This document shows, in pieces, positions 23,377 to 34,083 of a DNA stretch of 64,000 nucleotides. The notes beneath the pieces are model-generated. The model had not been told where the DNA came from. It saw only the letters and a list, made by a program, of their open reading frames with translations, and searched no databases. The stretch's first letter is position 1, and the number at the start of each line of letters is the position of its first letter. The position numbers and the translations under genes were made by a program. The DNA lies in assembly GCA_949152475.1 (NCBI GenBank), contig CASCJZ010000073.1, forward strand, positions 1 through 64,000. The letters run 5' to 3'. The stretch comes from Terebella lapidaria. Taxonomy: Eukaryota; Annelida; Polychaeta; Terebellida; Terebellidae.

Positions 23377-24226
23377 ATGGATGATCAAGATTTAAGGAAG
23401 TCATTATTAGCAAAGAAGAATGTATCATTTGAAAAACTAAATGAATAATGTTTAGTTAAGCTTCAAAGGATTAGGCAGAAAAATGATTTCCTTCAAAAAA
23501 CAACTACATAATTAGGTCTAAGAATCAATGAAACAATAAATTCAACGTCAAACAAATTCCTTGAAGTATTGAGTAAGCTCTATATTAGAGATAAATTGAA
23601 GAACTCAAAGAAACATTGAATTTAATGAATACTAAGTTTAAAGATCCTTAATCTAAGATAAAAACTAAAAATCTTCATGGTGATTCTAATAAACAAATCA
23701 TCAGATATAGAGATATTCGTTAAGACTTAATATCTAAGTAATTTATAACATTAATAAATAGATCCTTTATTACTAAATCAGCAGAAGAAACAGTGATGAA
23801 GATATAGAGTAATCTAAAGTACAATATCATCCTATTAATATAAATCATGATCATTATGAACCAAAAGAAATACAATCATCTATGTTAACTGATTAGTATT
23901 AAAATTAACTGCAAACTAATTATGAAATAGAACAAAAGGTACTTAAAGAGAAAAGTCATGAAATAACTGAAGCTGAACAAAAAACTCAAAAAATTCATGA
24001 AATTATTAATGATGTTGGATTAATGGTAGAAGCTTAAGGAGAAGATTTAGATGTTATTACTTAACAAATGGTTATTACTAAGAAGAATGTTATTGCAACT
24101 AATGATCAAATGCAACAAGCTAGTAATCTACAGAAAAAGTCAAAAAAAAAATATATGCTCTTTTTATTGTTGGTATTAATCATTGTTGGAGCTGTTATTG
24201 GAATAGTTTTTATTGTAAAGAAATGA
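23377..24226 (+). CDS. Syntaxin-like Q-SNARE
   Basis: This is a membrane-fusion SNARE. The ATG at 23377 starts MDDQDLRKSLLAKKNVSFEK, a helical N-terminal region. A 23-nt intron (GTATTG...TATTAG, about 23571-23593) joins NKFLE to RQIEELKETLNLM. The C-terminal third contains a t-SNARE domain: IHEIINDVGLMVEAQGEDLD, with the zero-layer Gln in EAQGE, continuing ITQQMVITKKNVIATNDQMQ, then a basic KKSKKK and a tail anchor YMLFLLLVLIIVGAVIGIVF ending at the TGA at 24224-24226. One frame change between about 23730 and 23800 is unresolved; a 20-nt GTTAAG...CTAAG intron would fit arithmetically but the result is not clearly better. The Qa/syntaxin identity is well supported by the domain and anchor. Confidence 0.75.
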
Positions 24227-24284
24227 TCTTTAGACTCAAATTTAAGATAAATATAGATAATTATATCTAATATACACAAGGTAA

Positions 24285-25216
24285 ATGGTTCATTTAAGAT
24301 AACAACACCTTTCTGAACCTACTTATGCTATTATTAAGAAAGATGCTCTTATTATTGGGTTAATTTCCATCTTTATAGGTTCTGTTATATTGATAAGCTA
24401 CTTATGTTATCGAAAGTATCGAACAAGAATGCTTTATAATGAAACACCTGAAACATTCTCTAAAAAACCTAATCATTCTCTTAAGAATATGCTTAATCTA
24501 GCTAATTGTACCTTTAAACCATTAACTAATAACAATTCATCAAAAATAATAGATAAAGATTTATATGAAGGAAAATTGTATGAAATTAGCTTTAAAAATG
24601 AAAAAAGTACTATGTATTTTGATAATAAATTAACTACTATTGCTTATTTGAGGTGGAATTTTTACAGGATAATTCTTTCTTAGAAATAGGTTACATACAT
24701 GCTGATGATTTAATCAAATTAAAAGAAGGAGAATAATTTGGACGTTTAGGAGTAACAATTAGTAGCTATGGATCAGTTATGAATTTTGGTCAAAGAATCT
24801 ATTCATATAATTTAAACCTTAATTATGGGGATACATTAGGAATGGGTATTACTAATGATTTAACTCAAAGAAGGGTTTGGGTATCACATAATGGTACTTT
24901 ATTAAATCCACCTTCTCTTTAATAGGTTGATAATTGGATAGCTGAAGCTAATTTTGATGAGGAAGAGAAAAAATAATATTAGAGTAATCTTAATAAGCAA
25001 TTGATTGAATCTAAATTAGGTAAAAATTAAGGATATATTAATACAGATTTATCAAGAAGAAAAATGGTATTAAATTCTGCAAAAACATTTGAATATTATG
25101 CAGTAATTACTTCTAATGAAGGCAAAAATAATAAATTAAGTATAATAAATGTGAATGTAGGTGGTCAAATCTTTAGAATGTATGATAAAAGATTATCAGT
25201 TGGATTATTGAGTTGA
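24285..25216 (+). CDS. Membrane-anchored SPRY-domain protein
   Basis: The ATG at 24285 starts MVHLRQQHLSEPTYAIIKKD, followed by a transmembrane helix (LIIGLISIFIGSVILISYL) and a basic stop-transfer CYRKYRTR. A linker follows, then a SPRY domain: FEVEFLQDNSFLEIGY, FGRLGVTISSYGSVMNFGQ, NYGDTLGMGITN, RRVWVSHNGTLL. A single-base break lies at TATTTGAG near 24650, where TATTTTGAG would keep TIAYFEVEF in frame; no intron fits. It ends at the TGA at 25214-25216, about 310 residues. Family knowledge: SPRY domains bind proteins. In this topology the domain would be cytosolic if the N-terminus is luminal. It follows the syntaxin-like gene by 58 bp on the same strand. Confidence 0.65.
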
Positions 25217-25226
25217 TATTTGCTTA

Positions 25227-25462
25227 TTTACTTACTTATTTACTTACTTACTTACTTACTTANNNNNNNNNNNNNNNNNNNNNNNNNNNNNNNNNNNNNN
25301 NNNNNNNNNNNNNNNNNNNNNNNNNNNNNNNNNNNNNNNNNNNNNNNNNNNNNNNNNNNNNNNNNNNNNNNNNNNNNNNNNNNNNNNNNNNNNNNNNNNN
25401 NNNNNNNNNNNNNNNNNNNNNNNNNNNNNNNNNNNNNNNNNNNNNNNNNNNNNNNNNNNNNN
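25227..25462. other. Tetranucleotide repeat running into a 200-N assembly gap
   Basis: From about 25227 a (TTAC/TTAT)n tract begins and is cut by exactly 200 Ns at 25263-25462. On the far side the sequence resumes with TGTGTGTAATAAA. The gap probably reflects an unresolved microsatellite; its true length is unknown. Peptides apparently encoded across the Ns are artefacts. Confidence 0.95.
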
Positions 25463-25526
25463 TGTGTGTAATAAATTTATTGATAAACAAATATCTTAAC
25501 TAATTAATGTTAATTCATTCAATTAA

Positions 25527-26408
25527 TCACAATGGGAATATATTCATCGGGTAACTATCATAGAAGATATTATTGGTATAGACATGTTGATTATATTTAA
25601 GTAAGGTTGTACTCATATAACCAGGTTATTCTATATTAAGTGTAGCTCCAATGAAATAATTACCTGCTTTTTTAGTTAGTAATGCATAACTGGGATTAGG
25701 AGGACAATTTTCTTAATAGTGTTGATTATGTTGATTCATTATTACTTAATTAGCAGGTGCAGTAAATACATCAGAGGGTTATCTATAATACTTAGAATCT
25801 TCACCATACATCTCAACAATATAATTAGTAATATTTGGAATATTTAAGAGATAAGGTTGATTATCACTCTAGGTATAGCAAAAATAGCTTGCTGGGGCTT
25901 TGAGAAATATTTGATATCCATTTAAAATTCCAGCAAATTAACTTAACCACTTTCTTACTTGTTTAATTTTACCTTAAGGTCTTTAATTCCATTGAATTAT
26001 GATATTTTGAAGTCCTACCCTAGTAATTGCTGATTTAGCATTACTAGCAACTTGAGAAGGTGAAGATTATAATAGATTCTCATATTTTTGATCACTTCCA
26101 AATAATATCAAATAGCTTGCTTTATTTTTGTTCGTTCTACAAATAGATTGTCTATTAAGACCATAGACTGAATCAGTCATGATTTTGAGTGCATCATAAT
26201 TTCCTTAAGGAAATCTATAATAACCATAAGACATAGTATATGAGCAACCAAGTGCATCATTAAGTTTATCTTGTCGAAATGTTGTTAAGTAATGGAGGGT
26301 ATATACTGGTTCAATAGTTTCTAGAGTTAGGATTTTCCCAATGAACACAAAAAGTGATAAAATCACCAACAAAAACATAATATTTAATATACAACCAAAC
26401 ATTTTCAT
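25527..26408 (-). CDS. Membrane-anchored/secreted protein with GH18-like fold (tentative)
   Basis: The ATG at 26408 starts MKMFGCILNIMFLLVILSLFVFIGKIL, a signal peptide or anchor; one frame runs to the TGA at 25527-25529, 293 residues, no intron. The order of segments resembles chitinase-like GH18 proteins: a strand ASYLILFGSDQKYENLL (compare the LLSIGG region), then SAITRVGLQNIIIQWN where GH18 enzymes have GFDGIDIDWE. If this alignment is right, the catalytic DxxDxDxE motif is missing, giving a non-catalytic relative. This is inference from a faint pattern; an unknown secreted family is equally possible. Upstream is unassigned sequence; downstream is the gap. Confidence 0.5.
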
Positions 26409-26725
26409 ACATCCTAATAATAGAAAAATAATATACTTGAATTAAAGATAGTTCCTACAGGGAAGGAAGCTTCATTATTACTAAATTAAGGCTACTTTCT
26501 CATTGATTGACTATTCTTTTATAGATAGAAATAAAGATACTATTGTTATCTCACTTACTGATAAATCAATAACTAAAAGAAAATTAAGATAAATTACTAG
26601 AGATAAGCTCAATACTTTATCTGTTTACAAAATTCTTCCAAAAATCTAATATCAAAAGAAGAAAAGATTATTTGAAGAGGTGATACTTCCCAAGATTGCT
26701 AATTACAATATAACTCCTAATTCTA
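26409..26725. other. Spacer with an ORF lacking a start codon
   Basis: A plus-strand frame is open from about 26447 to beyond 26770 and reads plausibly (DYSFIDRNKDTIVISLTDKS), but I find no in-frame ATG ahead of it and it overlaps the end of a well-supported minus-strand gene. It could be a remnant of a gene or chance. No RNA gene or repeat was seen. Confidence 0.3.
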
Positions 26726-28160
26726 TCATGACATCATTCTTAACATGTGTTCTAGTTCATCTTCATTAACTGACTTTTTCTGAGAGTTGCTCTTAGAGGT
26801 TGGTTCAATATCTAAGCCATTTCTTTCATGAAAATACTTGAGTTCAAACTATCTCTCTAAATACTCAAATTCGTGCCATTTATAAACTTATTCCAAGATT
26901 ATATTTCTAGTCCGATAGATCTCTTCTTCTATCTCAGGATCACCTTAAGGGAATAATTTATCTTCAATAAATTCTGATTATTATTTAATAGGTGATAGAT
27001 GAATATATTGTTTTTCTTATTGAGATATATTAGAAGAATTTTCATGTTTTTCATCAATTTTTGTGATTCTAAGTCCTTTCAAGATTTCTGAATTATATAA
27101 ATTTTATCTTTTATTATGATTAATAATTATTTCTTATTGAAGAATTCTATATCCACATGAAAGTAATTTTGCTACTGAAATTACTTCAATTTGCTCTCTA
27201 GTAAAGTATATTTTTAGTCGATTTAAGAATAATTTTAAATTCATCATTGAATATTCATAAATAAGGGTTTGAAAACCTAAAGTTTAAACCATTTCTTGAA
27301 GTTCATGGAAGACTAATTCTGCCATTTTAAGTGTTTAAGGACTTGGATGAGGTTCAATAGTATGTAGGGGTGGTATTTTTTTAATAGGTAATAAATACCA
27401 AGTTTTACTAATAGTAAATCTCTCAGGAGTGATTTAATAGGTTGGTTAAGGAATTAACGAGAGAACCTTTGATGGAATACTAATAATACTTTGAAAACCA
27501 TTTAATAGTTTTCGACTAATTCTAGAGGGAATATGTTGATTTTCTTCATAAGGAGTATAAAAGAGACATTTAACTCTTTAATAGTAAGTTTAGAGGTTAG
27601 TTAAGTGATGCATTTATTCATGTATATTGTATTTCTGTTCAAAAACTTTATTTACCATTTAGGTAAATATTTTTTTGAGATCTTCAAGATTTAACTTTTC
27701 TTTCAGACTGATTTCTTCCATACTACTATAAAGGGTTTACTTCAGAATTTTAAAATTTAGCTCTAGTGAATCTTGGAATCTTTCACTAATTGCTTTGATA
27801 AGATTATTGAAGTATTCTTAACTTGTTAATAATTTGAAATCTTGAAAATACTTGTTTTTCACTACTCTAAGAAAACTGTTGATATCATAATGACATATAG
27901 ACATGATAATTCCGGTGAAAACACAATGTTTCAATTCAATAGTACTACCTTCTTCATTTCTCTATATAAAATTATACACTTACACTGATTCTATTTTTAA
28001 TTTATGGGAGCCTAATTAATTCAATTAACTATTTTTGTTCTGGAGGGTAGTAATGTTGATATGGGACTATTTATCTGAAATTTTGCATTTATGGAAGGGG
28101 TAAATAAGACATTAATGAGGATAACTTTTCAACTAGATAAATAATATGATGAATGTTCAT
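26726..28160 (-). CDS. Hypothetical 470-residue protein
   Basis: The ATG at 28160 starts MNIHHIIYLVEKLSSLMSYL. A 22-nt intron at 27962-27983 (GTAAGTGTAT...ATATAG on the minus strand) joins IKNRIS to RNEEGSTIELKHC in frame. The rest is one open frame to the TGA at 26726-26728. The protein is helical and soluble, with no signal, membrane segment or catalytic motif that I recognise; the last 70 residues are acidic then Ser/Lys rich (DIEPTSKSNSQKKSVNEDEL-like). A small direct repeat of TTGACACA lies upstream of the neighbouring divergent gene at 28352-28373, within the shared 240-bp spacer. Confidence 0.65.
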
Positions 28161-28399
28161 CTTTTTACGACACCAATGAAATATAAGACTAATAATAGCT
28201 AAAGCTAACAATTTCTTTTTGTGTCTGCTACATGTCTTAAGGAGAAAGTTTAACCAATTCTGGGGAAGTAGGTACTTTTTAAGAGTTTAACCTAAGGTCA
28301 TTCAATGCTGTTTAATATTTACAAATCTGAATTTAATAATATATGACATATTTGACACATTGACACATTGACATTATCATTGATTATATATATACATTG

Positions 28400-31300
28400 A
28401 TGCTTCATACAAAATATTCTAAACAACTAGATCAATTACATACTCTTATGTATCGAGCAACTTATGTAGGAGTTACTCTTCAGCTACTATTTTGTGTAAT
28501 AAAATATTCTATTAAGTTCCTGAATGTTTATATCAATATTGTTGCAATTTCATCTAACTTTGATACAATAGCCATCTAATCAGTAATAATAATGATACTT
28601 TCATTTCTAACTACCTATCAATTAATCATAGTATCAAAGGAAAAATAATTTACTCATAGGAATAAGAATGTTATTAAAAATTATTCTTTCTATAATTACT
28701 TAAGTTTGGTTATTGGATTGATTTGGATAATTGATACCATGTTTAAAAGAATAGATCTATCCAAATGGGTAATTGCTACTACTTTAGAAGCAATATTAGC
28801 TATTCTATTAGGGAAGCATCTTACTAAAATAGCAAAAAGTATCAAAATTTTAATATATTATAGAAATGTTAATGATAAAATCATCTTTTACATGATTATC
28901 TATCATAAGATTATTAAAATGTCAAGAAATAGTTAACGTAAATTAAAACAAACTATCTAATATTAAAGCATATCAAGGAATTTACAAAAACCTCATCAAA
29001 GAAATTCTAGCTTATCTAATAATTCAATAGAGTATAATAATTGGTTAAATGATTTCTATGATGAATATTCTATCCATGAAAGATAAAGGAAATCAAGACT
29101 TAAAATGAATACTATTAATACATCAGTTATTAATGGATGTAACAATGAACAGTTGAAATTGATCAATAAATTAGTCAAAAAGAAGAAAAAAGACCTTGGT
29201 AGTTATGAAGATGATAATTATGAAACTTAAATTGAAACACTAAATTAGAATAACTATCAAGTTAAGAAAGGAACCACAATCAAAAGGGTAGAAAATTATA
29301 TGAAAACAGTAGAAAAGGGACAAAACTCTCCTAATTATTAACAAGATTAAATTTTGGGAGTTAAAGAGTATCATGCAAAGGAATTAATAAAAATAATAGA
29401 ATAAAATAAAGCAACTGAGCAAAAACTAAAATAACAACTCCAACATCAATATCAATAGTATGTAGATCAACTGGAAAGCCTCAAATTAAGGCATTAAAAG
29501 TAAATAAAATAGATACAGAAAAAAAATTAAGTAGAACAACTAAGGATTAAGGAATAGTTTAGGAGACAAGGGAAACCATTCAGAAGAGAAAAACATGATT
29601 AAATGTTAACAGCAGAAAATCTATAAGTTCTAATTCAATTCCAATAATAATACTAAGTTCTTAGAAAGTCAAAATAAGAGTTACATTAAAGAGTAAAAAT
29701 TCAGCAATAGAGCATAATATAATTAAAGCAAGTCCATAAGAAGAAACAATTACATTATATAAAAAAATAACTGACCACGACGACTCGACGACGACGACTC
29801 GACCACCTGACCCCCCTTTTTTATTGCATTTTTGAATAGATCTACTTGAGTATATAAATTAAAAAATACAATAAAAACCCTCACCCCCTTCCATCAGTAT
29901 CAAAAATGAAAAATGATTTTTTTGACCATTTTTTATATCTCATAGATGATGCATGGGATCACTATTCTGATGATGTTTTTAATAAGTAAGTTGGGGTAGT
30001 AGAGTTTAATAATGCAATCAGAATTGAGCTGAGGTTTCTGCAAGTATGACTTTTTGACAATTTTTTTTTTATTTTTCACATTTTCATATGTCGACTGAAT
30101 TTTGCCAGATGTTTAAATATTATCAGTGGAAAGATCTCGATGGGATACATTAAAATATACAATAAAAAGTGGGGGTCGACGGAGACTTTTCTGGGACTTT
30201 TTTAAAAATGAATTTTTTTTTTGTTAACCATATTGTGACCAAGTAGTACACTTGAAAGGTCTATGATTGTTACATGTCTATACTACTTTTATGAGATCTA
30301 TTAAATAGGTGGGGTGATAGATGGGAGAAGTTTTCAGAAGTATGAAAATTTTGGGTTTTAAAAAAGTCAAAAAAATTTGGATTTTTTTTTTTCAGTTTAA
30401 TGGGGAAGGAGTAGTTGTTAGCTGTTTTAAGTATCACCATTGAAGAGATCAGGTAGGGTTTATATATGGAAGGTGCCATCAGAAGGGGTGGTTGATATTG
30501 ACTTTCATAGAGATTTTTTGGGAAAAGAATTTTTTGTACAGAGACATATTGTAACATAAAAAGAAGTCCGAGCCGAAGGCGAGGCTCATACATGAACTAC
30601 GTATCAGCGAGGAAGATGATATTATAATCAAGCCGAGCGTTAGCGAGGCCATATGCGAGGAAGACGATATTATAATCACGCCGAGCGGTAGCGAGGCTCA
30701 TACACGAACTACGGACAGCGAGGAATACGATATTATTATCAAGCCGAGCGTTAGCGAGGCTCATACATGAATTACGGATCAGCGAGAGACGTCCAAAGGT
30801 CGCGGTCCTAGGACCGCGTAGCTTTGCTCGTAATAATATAAAAGAGAAAAACAACATCATTCCTAAAAAATTATTGAAAAATAAAAGGAAATTTAGGACT
30901 TAAAAAGGCAACTTACTAAGATTCAAGAAAACAAACAACAAAGGAAGCACAACGAATAATGTAAAACTATAAGGCAACTAAAAGCAAATTAAGAGGAATT
31001 AATTCAAAGTAGAAATTAACTCAAGAATTACATGCAAAAATACAATTAATTACTCAGCTAAAATTTGAAAATTTAGTAATAAAATAATTTTTTTGAGAAA
31101 AAAATCAAATTAATGTAAACTAAATTGAAAGAAGTTGAGGAAAAATATCAACAAGAAAGGAGTTAACTGAATAAAAAGCTGAGAAAGGCATATCAAGTTG
31201 AAGAATCAATCTAATACTCAAATAATTATACAAGCAATTAATAAAAAATTATCAATAGTTTAAAAGAAGAAAATAAATACCTTCGAACTTGTGTGGGATC

Positions 31301-31634
31301 ACTTGAGAATTCAAATCAATATTTAAAGAAATAAATCATATCAACTATGAAAAGATCTAATAAGGAAGCAGAACTCTATAAAACTATCAAGTAACTCAAG
31401 GTAAAAGTCAAAATACTTGAGAAAAAGGAATCAATTTAAAAAAAATAGCAACAGGGGCTAAAATTATCAAAGATTTCAAGGAGTTCTTCACAATAATAGG
31501 GAGATTTCAATGAGAAAACATAGATCCCTGGTGAAAACAGTAGTATACGTAAAAGTATCAATAGAATCAACACTTTTAGACATTTAGTACTGAGTTAAAA
31601 GATGAGAAGTCATTGTAGAGCTGATCAAGACTGA
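28400..31634 (+). CDS. Multi-pass membrane/coiled-coil protein, split by a 1.07-kb insert
   Basis: The ATG at 28400 starts MLHTKYSKQLDQLHTLMYRA. The first 190 residues hold about four hydrophobic helices (for example VTLQLLFCVIKYSIKFL, YLSLVIGLIWIIDTMF). A long Lys/Gln/Glu-rich coiled coil follows, intact up to about 29765. Unusual non-ciliate-looking DNA then occupies 29771-30836, through which the same frame stays open until a TGA at 30047-30049. After the insert a matching coiled coil resumes (IEKQKEIQDLKRQLTKIQEN) and runs to the TGA at 31632-31634. That the two coils were one gene is inference from composition and orientation. The downstream frame differs, so removed DNA would have to be 3n+1 nt long. 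The family is not recognised. Confidence 0.5.
29771..30836. mobile_element. Structured insert of unknown type, with GC-rich repeats and palindrome
   Basis: The base composition and motifs change abruptly. The left edge is CGA-rich (CGACGACTCGACGACGACGA). The middle (29830-30540) is AT-rich with degenerate repeated blocks: a GAAAG(A/G)TCT-type block at 30128-30150, 30251-30275 and 30437-30465, each followed 40-60 bp later by a G-rich block (30169, 30308, 30483). The right part (30566-30792) has imperfect repeats of roughly 60-110 bp built on GCCGAGCG..AGCGAGGC and ACGATATTATAATCA, then an 18-bp perfect palindrome. ATATAAAA occurs at both edges (29757-29764 and 30836-30843), possibly a target duplication, but AT-only. 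No transposase or other protein is evident. It may be a transposon relic, an unexcised germline element or foreign DNA. Confidence 0.5.
30801..30818. repeat. 18-bp perfect GC-rich palindrome
   Basis: CGCGGTCCTAGGACCGCG equals its own reverse complement. Flanking AAAGGT and AGCTTT extend the pairing imperfectly. In an AT-rich genome this stands out, and it lies near the right end of the insert, where it could form a hairpin or cruciform. Confidence 0.9.
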
Positions 31635-31643
31635 TAAATGATA

Positions 31644-34018
31644 TCATTTTAGAAGATTCTCTAGTTTTTTAAGGAAATTTTCAACATCTTTCTTTTTAAG
31701 TTCCCTGATTTGATTACCAGTATTGTATTTATTTTTGCTATATTTTTTTAAGATAGGGATTATCTTACTTAAATCAATACTATCATAAGAAATTTATCTT
31801 TTTTGTTGATCTAAGAGATCAGCCAGATTACTACTAAGTAGCATAGTATAAAATTGTCTTAATGATTTAAATTTATCCATGATATCTAAATATTAATAAA
31901 ATTTTTACTTGGATAATAACTAAAATATTTAGCACAGAATTTATAAACATAGAGTAAATCTTGATCTAAATTATAAATTGCTAGTAAATTCCATTATTTA
32001 CAACATTTTAAGGCTTCCCAATAGAATTAATTAATATAACCAACAGCCATATATGCTACTTCTTTATGAAATAAACTCTCTACCTTTCTCATATAAGAAA
32101 GATTTTGATTAAGATATTCCATCATCCATTCTACAAAATCATTATGTCCTTAATTAATTGTTTGAGGTAACCATATATCATTATTTCTGTACATAATCAT
32201 AAGATCTTCTATTTTACATTAAATAAGTTAGAGAATCCTCCGCCTAAGTTCAACTGTTATTTGTTAGAGTTTTTCAGTATAAGTCCATTAAGTTAGTCTA
32301 ACATGTTAATTTTCCAATTGATTACTAAAATAAGTTAAAATAGCTTTAGAATAGTTAAGATTAATTTATCCTTGTGCTATTTCTAATGGTTGATCTCTCC
32401 TTACTAATTATTACCCATATAGAATGATAAATCTCTCTAGTAAATGCGATAAATGTTCATGTAATTGAGATTTGTTGAGTTAAGTATCTCTTACAAAGGT
32501 AAGCATTGAATCATAATATTGATCAAAAATATTAATCAATAATCCAACTACAGAAGTAAAATGATAAACAAAATTGATTTAACCAGAATGTTCAATACTT
32601 AAAATCTCACAGATCTTTCTTAGTTCAGTCTTATCTGTAGTAGTATAAGGGGTAAAACTATCCTCTTTAATGGCTGTTTTGATTTATGTTTCATAAGCTT
32701 CTACATTGATCATTGAATGAATTTTAAATAAATCAGCAATAACCATAGAATAAGGAAGAGGAGTAGTTTCAATATGTAATAATTCTAATACTCGATGAAA
32801 AGTATCTAAAAACTCCTTAACTTCATTGATATCTGTAATTGATTTAGTAGATTGAGTTAGTTCTCTGATTTCTTTACCAACCATATTATATACATAACTT
32901 AAATATAATTTATCTTCACTTTTTATGTCAAAATATGCTACTACTTCTCTTCTAATAAGTAAAAAACCTATTAATCTACTTAACATTTTTCTTAAATCTG
33001 ATGATAAAGCACAAATATAATCTTCTTCTAGATTTTTTAACATTTTTCTCATGTGATTATTAAGTAATTCTTTAAAAAGTTCTTCTTCTTCTAATTATGC
33101 ACATAGAATTTTTACTTGTTTAAGAGCTGCCATTTCAATATTAATTCTAATTGTATAATTAGTAATAATTTATGAATCTTAACTTACTTTTTTTAAAAAT
33201 CTCATTGGTGCTTCTTGAAAACTTTGTCTAATTCCTAAATTTGAATGTCGTGAATTTCTTGAAAAAAATGTATTATAAATATTAGTTTTTTAATGTTGAT
33301 TAAGTAAGATTTTATTAAAGCAAAGTGTACCAATTTCTTCTTCTTTATGAGTTGTACCTTCCCAAAATGAATCAATTAATTTAATCAAATGTTGTGTTAT
33401 TTTTTTCCTTAAAATAGGAAGTGTTTTTTGTAATGGTGTTTATCTTTTTAATTTGATATTTTTAACTTGATTCATAATTTTGATAGCATTATTATATTTT
33501 TCTTCATTAATATTCATAGCTATTCTTCTAACTAATTTAATATAATCCTAAAGATAGTTATTAAGATTTACTCTATATTCTTCTAAGTCTTTTTTAGCTG
33601 TATCAATATTACATATAGTTTTTTCACTTCTTTATATGAGTTTTTCATCATATTAACTAAGTTTTTGAGTTTTTTCTATTTTTCGAGAGAATTATTAACA
33701 AGAATTCTCTAATTTCTTTTGATTAGAGATAGTTTCTTGATATCTAACATAGTGTTAAATAACTGATTCTAAATGTTCTGAAAATATTTCTTTGATTTAG
33801 GCATGTTTTTGATCTATCTTATTGTCAATATCTCTGACATAATCTTCTGATTATTTCTTCTCTCCATGAAGCATATCCTTGACTCGAATAATTAAATCAG
33901 TCAATCTATCACTCATACTAATGAGATTATTATTATTATAAATTACATCTATAACACTACAACAGATACTATAAAAAAGAGTAAATCATTCTAGAGAGTA
34001 CTTTATAATAGAATTCAT
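31644..34018 (-). CDS. SEC15: Exocyst complex subunit Sec15 (EXOC6)-like
   Basis: Sec15 is part of the exocyst, which tethers secretory vesicles to the plasma membrane and binds Rab GTPases. The ATG at 34018 (MNSIIN) followed by a 33-nt intron at 33969-34001 leads into ICCSVIDVIYNNNNLISMSD; a later ATG in frame at 33916 is an alternative start. A second intron, 31886-31908 (23 nt), restores the frame near the C-terminus. The C-terminal third follows the Sec15 layout: a helical NDFVEWMMEYLNQNLSYM, a KVESLFHKEVAYMAVGYINQ segment (family: ..VRQISMGALQQFN..), then NLDQDLLYVYKFCAKY where Sec15 has the LAFIDLRQLLDLF region. About 770 residues, as in the family. The assignment is by pattern and length, without a search. 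Confidence 0.65.
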
Positions 34019-34083
34019 AGTGTAAATTAATCTAAAGTTTTATTAGATTACCTAGAGTGATATTATTATCTATTAATATAGTT

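Noticed and set aside
25213-25503. ORFs running through the N block
   Set aside because: Artefact of translating Ns; the flanks are a tetranucleotide repeat.
29757-30843. Insert as a canonical Paramecium IES
   Set aside because: The edges do not match TAYAGYNR, and excision between the ATATAAAA copies removes 1,079 nt, which does not bring the two coil frames together (3n+1 needed).
30270-30860. Minus-strand ORFs inside the insert with repeated SLANARLD-like peptide
   Set aside because: The repetition comes from the GC-rich DNA repeats; no domain, and the frames change between repeats.
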